Positions 10,952 to 25,211 of a DNA stretch of 64,000 bases are shown piece by piece. The notes beneath the pieces are model-generated. The model made no database searches and had not been told where the DNA came from. It saw only the letters and a program-made list of their open reading frames with translations. Made by a program: the position numbers and the translations under genes. The stretch comes from Heliocybe sulcata (Eukaryota; Basidiomycota; Agaricomycetes; Gloeophyllales; Gloeophyllaceae): assembly GCA_004369045.1 (NCBI GenBank), contig ML213512.1, forward strand, positions 39,930-103,929, read 5' to 3'. Each line of letters starts with the position of its first letter. The first letter of the stretch is position 1.

Positions 10952-12248
10952 TCACTCAATCTCCAGTGCCCAAAGCTCATCACTCCGTTCATTCGACGTC
11001 AAGAGCCCACCAAACAAAACCACGGTGGTCTCGCCGTTCTCCTTAACCCACGAGACGGGCGGGAACCAACCCCGTCCTTCGGGGACAGCTTCTCTGCTCT
11101 CACCATTGCTCGCTTTCTTCCACGCCAGGCCTCCAGGGCTGTCGAATAGCAGCCAGACGTCGTTATAGAAGTTGCCTGCGCCGGCGTGGCCCAAGTTCGA
11201 TGCCTCGCCTTCGCCGTGGTAGAGCACTGCTACGGCATCGATGAGGGGCGGGGATTTTGAGTGGAAAGAGGTGAAGCCGTGAACAGAGCGTGGGCCGGGA
11301 TGTCCATACTGAGGGTCTGGGATGGGAACAACAGTGTGCCAGCTGTTTCCGGAGATGGAGTATACGTCGAGGGAGTGGTCCTTCGGGAGCTCGTATCCGG
11401 CGAAGCCTAGAGTGACAAGTGAGTAGATGTATCACCCGCCGGAAGAATGCAGTTGTACCTCCGAAACGTAAGAGAACGTCGCCGTATTCCTTGAGTGAAG
11501 CTACAGCGAGAGCGGTTCCGCCCCGGCCAGGCTCGGGTCCAGGTGAAAGAGACTTCCAAGTGAGGGTCCCAACGTCCAATGAATATAACGTCGACAATCG
11601 TCCCTTCTCAGGGCATCCGGCGTGAATGTACAATTTACCCTATGTAGAGCAGTCAGCAGTAAGGTCAGTTTGAAGGTTGAAAACGCCGATGTTATGTGCG
11701 ACAGACGCATGGTAACTGCGTGACTCGGGTGCATCCCCGTCGTTCGTAGCAGTCACCTTCTCCCAACGGACGGACGCAAGCTTCGCCGCCGTCCCTTCAG
11801 TGGCGGTCGATAAGGAACCTTTCCACACTCCAATCTCATCTGCGCCGAGAGGAGCCATGTCAACGCCCCCACGGCCACCCCACATATAGACGTGCTTGTC
11901 CTTCCTCGACCATACCACAGTCGCCCCAACTCTCGGAAGAGGAGCACTTCCTGAAGAAGGAGGCAAAATCTGCCACGAATCAGTCCGATCGATCGGGCTC
12001 TGTCGGAGAGCGAAGTCGAATGCATGGATGCAGCCCTTGACCGCTGCGATGCCATTCATGGCGGGGGCTCCAGTCTGTCTCTCAGAGAGAGCGAGTGCTT
12101 CATTATCCACAGGTTCGCGAGGCTTCAGTTCTCCGCCGTAAACGAGACAAACACCCTCATCTGTGATAGCAGCACAGTGAGACGAGCGAGCCTTGCCGAC
12201 AGCCTTTGAGAGCGGAGTCCATCGTGCAATCGGTCGAGCGGCTGCCAT
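10952..12248 (-). CDS. Kelch-repeat protein
   Basis: Exons 11685-12248, 11459-11639 and 10952-11406 (minus strand order) give 399 residues. Kelch-type blades are visible: CLVYGGE, HVYMWGGRGG, KLYIHAGCP followed by YSLDVGTLTWKSL, DVLLRFGG followed by GFAGYELP, and TVVLFGGLL near the end. Such beta-propellers usually act as binding scaffolds; nothing indicates galactose-oxidase catalysis or secretion. The introns are 45 and 52 bp; the first has a weak GTTTTC donor but is required to avoid a stop. The DUF6697-like gene is transcribed divergently from the 535-bp gap upstream. Confidence 0.85.
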
Positions 12249-12783
12249 ACCGAGATGCAGCCTTCACAGGTTACGCACAACCAGTCGGCAAGAGTCCAAA
12301 GCTTGACTGTGGAGAAGCCTAGTTTTTATCTAGAACCTCCTGGGAATCGTCCGGCCTTAACAGTGCGAGGCAAATATGGCCTGACTTGATCCGTTAGAGT
12401 TGCGAAGAGGTTTAAAAGAGGACGAAGATGAGCGCTCACCGACATGTTTTACTAGCAGTAGGGCGGATACCTAAGACTTGACCGAAGCGAGCCGACATGG
12501 CGTTATGGTGCTCTGTTTCGGAAGTTCTACCGCAACATGACCGATGATTGAAAATATTGGTTTTGTAGCAGTTGGGCGGAAGCGGAAGGGACGTGCACTC
12601 GGCAACTCCCGGACGACACTTGAGCATCGAAACAACCTCTTAATTTTGGCTCCTCCCTAAATACGGCCCCGCTGCTATATCTCATTCGCTCAAACGGACG
12701 CACAAACGGATCTCATTGTGCTGAAGTCCGCAGATCAGCGAGAGACGGGCATAAAGGAGCAGCGAGACCACTTCCATCGCGAA
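12249..12783. promoter_or_regulatory. Divergent intergenic region between the kelch and DUF6697-like genes
   Basis: Both flanking genes read outward from here, so the gap should hold both promoters. The last about 65 bp before 12784 are open in the frame of the right-hand gene but lack an ATG, so an unseen upstream exon is possible. An acceptor at 12738 would keep phase 0. Confidence 0.5.
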
Positions 12784-15201
12784 ATGATCAAATATAGGGA
12801 CAGGGCTGCACGATTGGAGACTAGGGTTGAGAAACTGGAGACGGATTTGAAGACAGAGTTTGGAAGAAAAAGAGGAAGGAGGGAGTCGACAATTGAGGAG
12901 GCGGAAGTTGAAAGGATTCTTGTGCCAGAGGTATGTGGTCTTGATGCAGTGAATTGTTCTGGATGTTGAGCGACAGTTCAGGATGCAGAGTCTACTCCTG
13001 CCGAAGATAGGAAACCTACTATTTTTGAGACACAAGGCGGCGAGATCATTGACCTCACCCTGGATGGGGAGAACGAGGAGTCTGACACTACACAAAAGGT
13101 GAGCTGAAGCAGTGGACTATTCACCAGCTAGTCTCATTGACAATATTTTAGACAGAGCGTATGGCTACCATGAGGTTTACCCCGGAGTCTAATGCTCGCG
13201 GCAGAAGCCAACAACGGATCAAATCCGACATCAAGGCGGAGGCTATCGATCTTTCACAATATGTCCGTGACAGTCCAGTAAGTCACGTTCAGCAAAGGGA
13301 CAACGACGGTCTGCTGACCGCAACGTTTGACTGTCAGGACTCATATCCCCGTGATGCGGACCTCGTCTACATATTTGACGACGAAGAAGTCCCCGCTCGC
13401 ATGGCGGTCAGTCCTGTAACTATTGGCTTACCTAGATCGTGCTAATGTCATGAAATAGACGCGAGCATCAGTCCCGCAGAAGCGCAAGCGCTCGCAGGTA
13501 AGCTAAGGCCATTTTGAAGGCTATCACCATCCCTTCCCCTAGATTTGGCGCTCACTGACGCATGATACCAGTCTCCGGCGGAGGTAGCATTACCACCTAC
13601 TCCATCCTCCAATAGGTCTCGTTCACCTATGTCGATTCCTCGGAATGATGAAATGCTGGAGGAAGTTGAATGGTCCGACGTGAGATGCCTTCCCACTTCG
13701 TTTTGAAACCGGTTCGCTGAAGTGTCGAATACCAGAATTCTGAGGATTGGGGCTCTGACCTTACGGATCTGTCCGACTCTGATGATGAAGGTGACAATCG
13801 ACACGCACGACGGGGACGTGCTGCGAACGTAGCCGATGGCGTAAGTAACATGTTGTCTTCCGTGCGAGGTCCCTGACAGCTAGATGCGGTATATCCGACA
13901 GACTACCACTCGCATCAAAGTGGAAGAGACAGTTGTGCTCCCCATCTCCATCATCAACCAGCACCTCGTCGAGATCAAACCCCTCCCCGTCACGACCCAG
14001 AGCAATCTCATCACCCGTCTCGCCTTCAGCCGCGCCTGCACCGGCAGCACCATGGACTTTATTGTCCCTGTCAATCCTTCCCCTTCGTCTCCCCTCCCCG
14101 CAAACAAGGAAGGCAGTGGAGCAAAATGGGGGGCGGTATTTCCGCAGACGGATCGGAATCCGTATATGCCTGGGGCGCCGGGCGAGCCCGGAATACTGTT
14201 TTCAATGCATATGGAGCTCGGAGAGAGGACGGAGTGGGTAGTATTTCGGCCCCGCGAGATGAAGGTGAAGGTTAGGGGTGAGGATGGAAGGAGTGTCGAG
14301 AAGAAGGTAGCTGCATGGGAGTACCTTGGGGACTATGGGTTTCGGCATGCCGGGAGCTTGTCGATGGGGGAGTTCAGACAGCAGAGAGATAAGGTAAGAT
14401 GCGAATACGATGCGTGGTATACAGATTGAGAGAGCTGAAGAGGTGACGTAGGTCAAGTGGTGGTGGTCGCAGAAGATCCATAAGACAAAGAAGTGGCCGC
14501 ACTATGTGGCGATCAGGGCGAGGGTGTGGTTGAGGAAGATGGGTAGGGAGGTTACAGAGGAGGCTGTGAGGGAGGTACAGAGTGGGCTAGTGCCTACGGC
14601 GGGGTTGACGGTTGAAGATATCATTGAGGCTTTTGAGAGGGGCGATGAGGTGAGTTTTGCTACCCGGATAACCTACCATATTGGACGATCCTGATTGCAG
14701 GTGCACTAGGCAATCGAGATTTGGGCGCTTGAGTGCAATAGATACGACCATGCTTTCAACGCGTCGTTAGCAAGCTTGGCTGGTCATATGCCCACGCGAA
14801 GGAGGTCGAATAAGCCTAGGAAGGAGAAGAAGGCTAAATTATCGGTCGGTTCGCGACCCACGCAAGGTACGAGTGCTTCTGCACCGTTGCCAGCAGCGCG
14901 AAGATCTAGCAGGGTGCCGAAACTGAGTACGAAGCGGCGTTCCAGTCTTATGCCGGAGCCTGAGTCCGAAGAAGAGGATGAACATGTTCAACTTCCTGCT
15001 TCGTCCTCGACACCACGGCGGTCGAGTAGAGTTCCTAAACCTAGCATGAAGGTTTTGGGCGATGTTCCTCCAAGACTCGGCCCGGAAGCTGAAGATGAGG
15101 TGCATGCGGAGGGAAGTCTGCATGCGAGTGGGCCACGACCGGCTCGAGATAGTTCGGAGCTCGAGTACGCAGATGTTTCGATGGCTGAACGTATACGCTA
15201 G
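12784..15201 (+). CDS. DUF6697-like protein with acidic and basic low-complexity regions, probably nuclear
   Basis: Ten exons join in frame: 12784-12930, 12982-13098, 13152-13277, 13338-13406, 13459-13497, 13572-13679, 13736-13840, 13884-14393, 14452-14649 and 14710-15201, giving 636 residues. The start is a short basic coiled coil, then acidic serine-rich linkers and a basic patch (QKRKRSQ). The fifth large block, from exons 8 and 9, resembles the Agaricomycete DUF6697 domain: FPQTDRNPYMPGAPGEPG, WEYLGDYGFRHAG, WPHYVAIRARVWLRKMG. The C-terminus repeats the motif RRSSRVPK twice and carries KPRKEKKAK, AT-hook-like or nuclear-localisation character. The last intron is read to the second of two AG acceptors (14709); using the first at 14700 would give an early stop. 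All nine introns are phase 0. Function unknown. Confidence 0.8.
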
Positions 15202-15939
15202 CAGATCTATCCTTTCTGGTGATTAGTGTCTACAACTGGACAACTCATACGCCTCGCTCCTTTATGCGCTCATGGTCAGCTATATAAGTTATGAATAAAT
15301 TGGTCCACGCAGAGTCCTTGGTCTAGGTTTATATACCAAGGAGCGCTGACGAGGGATACTTATACTGTCAGACATAGGCAGGCTAGCTTGATCTCCGAAA
15401 GACGAGCCTGGAGTTCGAAGGGAGTAAATCTGGTTTCAAACAAAGGATTTGATTAAAATATGTGATTCCGGTTTAATGATCCATAACAGGCAGGTGGATT
15501 ACCTTTCCTGAACTGTTTACCTCTTCAACTCACAGTCACTGTGGTTATTGCTCGTGACCCGTCGCAGGCATATATTATTGCATGCGTAGCCAGGAGAAAT
15601 AGCTCAATTTCCCCAAACAGTACTCGCGTCGGACACCTCCCTCTCACAACTTGCGCCGAGCACGACTGACACCGCGCGACAATCTGCGTTGCTTGAACTT
15701 GGCTTGAACCGATACATAACGGAACTCTCAGCACATCTTAATTATCGTGAATATCTCTGCATCCCCTGCGCTTCCCCTGCCTCGTATGTGTACACCAAGA
15801 TAGTGAAGGTATGCCGGGTCCTCTGGGGTTGAGAGGCGCGCGTCTATAACGGAGCGCGTATCACCAGACCACGCTTACAGAGTCCATGCCTATACTTTGA
15901 CAGCTGTAATTCCCGGGCTGTCCTCAAAAGTACTTTACG
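15202..15939. other. Intergenic, nothing recognised
   Basis: No coding frame is supported between the DUF6697-like gene and the ATPase start. It holds the 3' flank of one and the promoter of the other. Confidence 0.55.
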
Positions 15940-19910
<3,971 letters not shown>

Positions 19911-20066
19911 GACCTCACATAGGGATAGATGGATGTTAGATGTAGGTAATGCCAGATACCCCAAAAGTATGATTACAGTGTTTGCAATGTCTAAGAAAGC
20001 AGCGATAGCAAGATAGTAGATGGAACAGGCAGATGGATGGCAACGCCAGGCGGGGAACCATGGCCT

Positions 20067-22912
20067 TTAAGCACTTCCGAGGATATGTCCTGTGGGGGGC
20101 CCGATAACAGGCGAAGCGGGTTCGTGCATCTCCGGGTCGATATGGACGCCTCCTTCGCCTAGAGGCCAGAAACTGTTCCTGAACATGTTTTGGCTGTCGT
20201 ATCTTCGTTTGAGCTCGGCGAGCCGGGGCCAGCTGTCGCCGTAGCAGGAGATGGTGCGCGCTGCGGGTTCGTGGCGGCCGAGGAACTATCACAGACCGAG
20301 TGAGTTACAAGAGAGGGGGAGAGGGGGGGAGGGACAACGTACGCTTGGGAAGGAGCCGCCGAGTGAGACGGGGGAGAGGGTCTTGTTGATCCACTATATC
20401 AAAACGGGGTTCAGGAAGGGACCGGGGCGTGTACAAGAGGGTGGGTGGGGACGTACGTTCTCAGCTGATACTCTACACCGCGGGTCGTCAATCTCGAGGT
20501 CCCACTGGTGGAGCGAGGCGACTGTCCACGTGGCTTCCCGTCGGGTGGGGGGGATGCAGGTGTCGGAAACGTCGGTGATGGCGCCGCCTGCGAGTTCGAA
20601 GAGCCAGGCTGTATTTCGGTGAGTGAGGGAAAGAGGGAGGGAGGGGGGAGGGAAGGGGGGGGACTTACTGCACCCGATGGGCGTGTCGGCGAATTGGAGG
20701 ACTGTTTTGTTGATGATGTCGTCTGGCAAGGAGGAGATCAACGCAGACCTAATAAACCAATTCCGCCCCGCTGGGATATTATCTTTGATGAGTGCACTAG
20801 CCCACCCCACCCAAAAAAAAAAAAAACACATACCTCTCGCTCTAAGCACCTGCGCGACACTATCCTGCTGATCCACAAACGCCTTCTCACACACCTCATT
20901 GAGCAAACACGGCTCGCCCTCCCAGCTCTCGATCGCGTGGAGGAATTCGAGGCCGCGGGAGCGGGGGCCGAGGAAGCAGAGTTGGATGACGATGAGGGAG
21001 TCGAGCGTGGCGGGGCCGGCGGTGAGGAGGAGGTTGGCGTAGAGGGTGCGAGGGGCGGATTTGATGCAGTCGCGGAAGTGCCGGATGAGGGAGGGGGCGG
21101 TGGGGCGGTGGAAGCGGCTGGGGGGCGGGGGGTTAGTGGGGGTGGGGAGGAGGGGGGTTAGTGGGGGTTAGTGGGTGGGGACGGGGAGGAGGAGAGGGGG
21201 GGAGGGGAGGGGGGGGACGCACTAGATGAGGTTCCCGGCAAAGACGACGGGGACGGGGTAGGCTTTTGCTTTGTAGCGCGTGACGATGCCGAAGGCGGGG
21301 CCTGCGCCTCGTAGGGCCCACCACAGATCTACATGATTTCCATTTCCATTTCCATAAGCTAATGAGGGGAGGAGGGGGACGGACCGGGGTGGGTATCCTG
21401 GCTGGCGACGATGATGGAGCCGTCTGCGAGGACGACTTCCATCTCGACGACGTTGTCGACGCTGAGGCCGTGTAAGCGGGAGAGGAAGCCGAACCCGCCG
21501 AGGATCATGATGCTCGAGCCGACCGGGTGCGCTGCCCTACACGCCAATCCAAATCCAAATACATATTCAGTTGAGATATGGGGGAGGGGGGGAGGGGGAG
21601 GGGGACTTACGAGGGGACGTGGTAGGGCACGGTGACGGGGACGTCGTTGACGCTGCGCCCGGGGAGGGGGTGCGCGTGCGTGAAGGCGTCGAGGTCTTTT
21701 TGGAGGACGCCCGCGCCGAAGGTGACGTAGGCGTGTGGGTGGATGGGGACGGCGTGGGCGAGGTGGGTGATCTGGGAGGCGCGGTGGAGGGGCGAGGTTA
21801 GGGCTGGGTCTGAGGTGGGGGTGGGAGCGGAGGAGGAAGAGGATGGGAGGGAGATGGGGGGAGCGGAAGGGGGAGGGGGAGGGGCCCAGGAGGGGGCGGA
21901 GCTGAAGAGGCTGCTTCCCGGGGACGGGAGGGGGCTGGACATGTAGCCGAACGGGTCTGCGCTCGCGTTCAGAGGGAGACGCGACGCGGGCTCGCTGCTT
22001 GTGTCCATGTAGCCGAACGGGTCGCTGGTCTTACCCGGGGAAGCACCCATGTCCGGGGAGGTGAGATGTGTTTCCCCGCTCGAGCTTGCGACCACGCTCG
22101 ACCCGCTCGCGCTCCCGCTGGAGGTGCTCGACTCGTCGGACAGCTGGCGCAGCCTCATCGCAGGCGCGTGGCGGATGTCCTGCGGGAGGCTGCGCGGTTC
22201 CTCGCCCAGCAGACTGGGCGGCAAAGGCGGGCCGTTGAGGAAGGTGGCGAGGGCCGGCGAGGCGTGGTCGTAGTTCCTCTGCTTTCGCGCTGGGTTTTCG
22301 TACGGAGGCGCGTCGGGGTCGTCGGGCCTTGCTCGTTTCAGGGTGTTTGGAGGGGCGCTGGTGGATTTGCCTTTGGTGGAGGGCACGGGCATGTCGGAGA
22401 TGCTGACGTAGTCTGGGGAGGTGTCGGAAAGCGGGGCGGCGATGTGGATGTCGAGGAGGCTGGAGAGGTCGACGATGATGTCGCCGTTGACGGCCCAGCC
22501 TGCGGTGCCGAACCCGCCGGCTTTGACGGAGGGGGACAGCGAGTATTTGTTGCATATTTTGAGGATACTGGAGAGTAGTGTTAGGGCTGATGAGAAGAGC
22601 AGTGCAGGGGCGGTGAAGCGCAGATCGACCCACGCAGATGCCCACCGTCCATCACTGCAAAAAGCGTGCACACCCAAAGACTTACCTGCTCACGTCGTGC
22701 GCGTCGAGCGGACAAGCGACAGCTTTGGCCGAACAAGTAATATTCCCGTTGAATATCTGCGACCGTATCTGGAAACTACCCACGTTGCATTGCGAATCAG
22801 TTGTTTATTTCTTTGTCTACCTCTGAACGCACCCAGACTCTCCACGGCTGTGCACCTGTCCGCGGACGCTCTCGCAGAGCTCGTTGTACCAGCCGTCGAC
22901 GTCGTGCTGCAT
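20067..22912 (-). CDS. FAD-linked oxidoreductase (BBE-like) with a large inserted disordered segment
   Basis: Ten exons (minus order 22833-22912, 22686-22775, 21611-22567, 21385-21536, 21223-21328, 20834-21117, 20669-20782, 20457-20608, 20343-20393, 20067-20285) give 734 residues. The FAD-binding fold is split: IFNGNITCSAKAVACPLDA and KAGGFGTAGW (residues about 42-81) come first, then about 220 residues rich in Ser/Pro with basic patches (KRARPDD, RKQR), then the rest of the fold (YVTFGAGVLQKDLDAF, HPVGSSIMILGGFGFLSRLHGLS, LWWALRGAGPAFGIVTRY). The C-terminus ends in a BBE motif (RYDSQNMFRNSFW). Canonical BBE enzymes hold FAD through a His in a GGH motif; here the spot reads AGGFG. No signal peptide is seen. 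The start at 22912 follows a TATA-like box by about 40 bp. Confidence 0.85.
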
Positions 22913-22947
22913 GATGAAGATGGGGTGGAGGAGGAGAGTGTACCTGG

Positions 22948-22956
22948 ATTTATATG
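22948..22956 (-). promoter_or_regulatory. TATA-like box of the BBE-like gene
   Basis: CATATAAAT on the minus strand lies about 36-44 bp upstream of the chosen ATG at 22912. It lies inside a longer open frame that starts at 23053, which argues against using the earlier ATG. Confidence 0.45.
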
Positions 22957-23989
22957 GTGTATCGGTCGACTCGGGCTTAGCAGATGGCAGATGCTTCGTT
23001 GGCAGGCGTAGCGTTCTCACCCCGGCACGACTTTGCGCCTCGACAAGCCCCAAAGTGTCAATTTTTGGTTTGAATGGCCCGATCGCGTGTGGGGTTGTGG
23101 GCGCATATTTATCCGTGCCTGTAAATCATAGCCACTCCAGACGATGGCCGAGGTCATCTCCGCTTTATCCTCGACCTTGCATTAATCAAAGAAGCTTACG
23201 AGTGCTGCGCAATGTCTGGACCTCGGCATCGTGGTCGGTGCGGTACCGATGTCCTCGCAATTCAATACGAGATGGCCATCTCAGCGAAATCTCAGCGGCG
23301 CACCACGAAACACACCCTGCCGTCGGAAGTCGAACTTGGGGCATCAACTGAGCACTCCAAACTTTGCTCTTGCTCGACCACGTTAGGGTCAACGATGAAT
23401 TCATTCGGTATTTCATAGCAAAGTCGACGTGGCTGCCGAAACACCCGGCCCCTTGTTCCTTACCCCGCAATGTCCGTTTCCTATATCCAGGCTCATACTA
23501 GTATTCAATTCACACCTAGTAAAGCTGCCTTTTATCTGAATATGGACTGACGGTGCAGAACGGCTGCCGCGAGCACCCTTCAACTTTGATCCCGCTCAAA
23601 TTCCAATTTCGACGAGATCAGAGCAAAGTAGTAAGTGCTGGTGAGTCGCTCATTACTCCACCTTCTCATGCATCCAGCCTGCCGAGGCACAGGAAATACG
23701 AATTAATCCGTGCTCGCGTAATAGGAGCCCATGCACATGTGTGGCGAATTCAACCAGTGGCGTACCGAACCGACCGCCGCCGCATCGAGACTCCCGCCGA
23801 CCACAAAGCGCACGCTTATTACCAGCTGAGTCCCGTCACGATCTAACCGTGACCACACCCTCTCCTCGGCTCATTCAATCGTCCATGACGTCCACTTCCG
23901 CGCCCTATCAAGTATTTCAAAGCGAACGACTCTCGTCAACACTAGACTATCGCATAACCTGCCTCGAAGGGACTACTATCTAAAGCTAT
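22957..23989. other. Intergenic, nothing recognised
   Basis: Only short unrelated frames are seen on both strands in this kilobase. The left end is the promoter of the BBE-like gene. Confidence 0.5.
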
Positions 23990-24601
23990 ATGCAATTAGA
24001 CGACCTGGACCACGTCGGTGCGCTCTACACCTTCCCCATCGACAAAGGCTGGGCGCTCGTCCAGCAGTCCCCAGCGTCACCTGCCCTACATCCTTCGCCC
24101 ACTCCGACGCTCTGCGATGACCTGAAATGCCCCGACCAGGTGTCCCACAAACTCGAGTCCTCCCAAAGTCCGTACCAACCCCCCGATGCCTTGGGGGAGA
24201 ATATTAATATCGATGTCCTCGCAGACACCTTCACCCACCTATCCGTCACAGAGCCTTGCGATAATGGTAGCGACAGGGCGCGCCTCCCCACCTCGCCTAG
24301 TGCATTCAGCCTCCCCACTTCACACAGACCCGCACCTCCCCACCCCCGATCCTCGTCCAAATCCAGCGAGTTAGTAGAGACCCTCACCTCCCTCCACCTG
24401 CGAGACAACTGGTGGACCCCGCCCTCGATCCCAGGGCACAGATCGTCCGAGCCCGCCGCAGTGCCTAAATCAGCCGCTCCCACAACGGCGGCTACCGCGT
24501 TCTATCTCCCCATCCTGCGTGTACGACCCCCGAGGCTTGGCTCGATCGTCGTAGGCGCTTGCCCTCTGCTCCTCGGGACGGACATGGGGTTTGTATTGTA
24601 A
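23990..24601 (+). CDS. Hypothetical proline/serine-rich protein
   Basis: A single open frame of 203 codons starts MQLDDLDHVGALYTFP. It is proline- and serine-rich (PPHPRSSSKSSE) with a short more structured block (LVETLTSLHLRDNWWTPPS). I recognise no family. A possible earlier ATG at 23884 with a GTATTT donor does not splice in phase. The last about 13 codons fall within the start of the first copy of a tandem duplication that belongs to the gene on the opposite strand, so the natural 3' end may have been altered by it. It could be a chance frame, though codon use looks protein-like. Confidence 0.4.
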   Translation: MQLDDLDHVGALYTFPIDKGWALVQQSPASPALHPSPTPTLCDDLKCPDQVSHKLESSQSPYQPPDALGENINIDVLADTFTHLSVTEPCDNGSDRARLPTSPSAFSLPTSHRPAPPHPRSSSKSSELVETLTSLHLRDNWWTPPSIPGHRSSEPAAVPKSAAPTTAATAFYLPILRVRPPRLGSIVVGACPLLLGTDMGFVL

Positions 24602-25091
24602 TCCATCGCCGCGGACATATCGTTGTAATCGTAAAGTCGTGTATCGTCATTGTATCATTATCTATCGTTATTGCTATGTTTATCTATCATTATTCCTGAC
24701 ACGGCCCCCGAAGGAAGTCATGTCCTTCAACGACCGCTTCAACCGCGCATACCGCGCCCGCTTCGCCGCGTCCATTGCTTCATACTCTCCCCGACGCCTT
24801 TCCTCCACCTTACGCAGCTCGGCGATCTCGTCATACGATTCTCGTACCCTGCACCGCGTCAACACCACGGGGAGGTCCTCATACGAAACCTTATATCACA
24901 TTATTGTTAGGAACACGCAAAGAAAGGAAGAACGGGGAAGACGTACGACCAAATTCTCAGCTATCCTCGCCACCCTCTGCGCATGCGACTCCAACTTCAC
25001 GAGGAAGGCTTCCTCGGCGGCCGCCCGGGGCGGTTGCACGGCGTAATGGGACGAGAAGGTTTGGTATTTGTGGACGACACTGTTCGGTGAT
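24561..25091 (-). pseudogene. Tandemly duplicated 3' end of the downstream gene (last two exons and 3' flank)
   Basis: This block repeats 25092-25640. On the minus strand it contains the counterpart of the penultimate exon (KYQTFSSHYAVQ to VARIAENLV), a 57-bp intron and the last exon starting VSYEDLPVVLTRCRVRESYDE and stopping at 24680, followed by the same 3' flank motif. The two last exons are nearly identical for their first 40 residues and then diverge (EAMDAAKRARYARLKRS against EVLEADRRAGYKRLKRS). No start codon or upstream exon is attached, so it cannot encode the full protein. Confidence 0.75.
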
Positions 25092-25211
25092 CCTCTGCTC
25101 CTCGGAGTAGGAGCGGGGATGGAGGGTAGGGTTGTATTGTAACCTGTATGCCGCGGAGGTATTGTTGTAGTCATAAAGTCGTGTATTCTCATTGTATCAT
25201 ATCATTAATCA

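Noticed and set aside
20508-21161. 217-codon plus-strand frame, very Gly/Glu-rich
   Set aside because: It lies antisense to the BBE-like exons, and its composition follows from GC-rich codons and C-rich introns on the opposite strand.
21120-21250. G-rich low-complexity tract that could be read as a repeat or quadruplex element
   Set aside because: It is the complement of C-rich intron sequence in the BBE-like gene; several introns of that gene share the bias, so I see no separate element.
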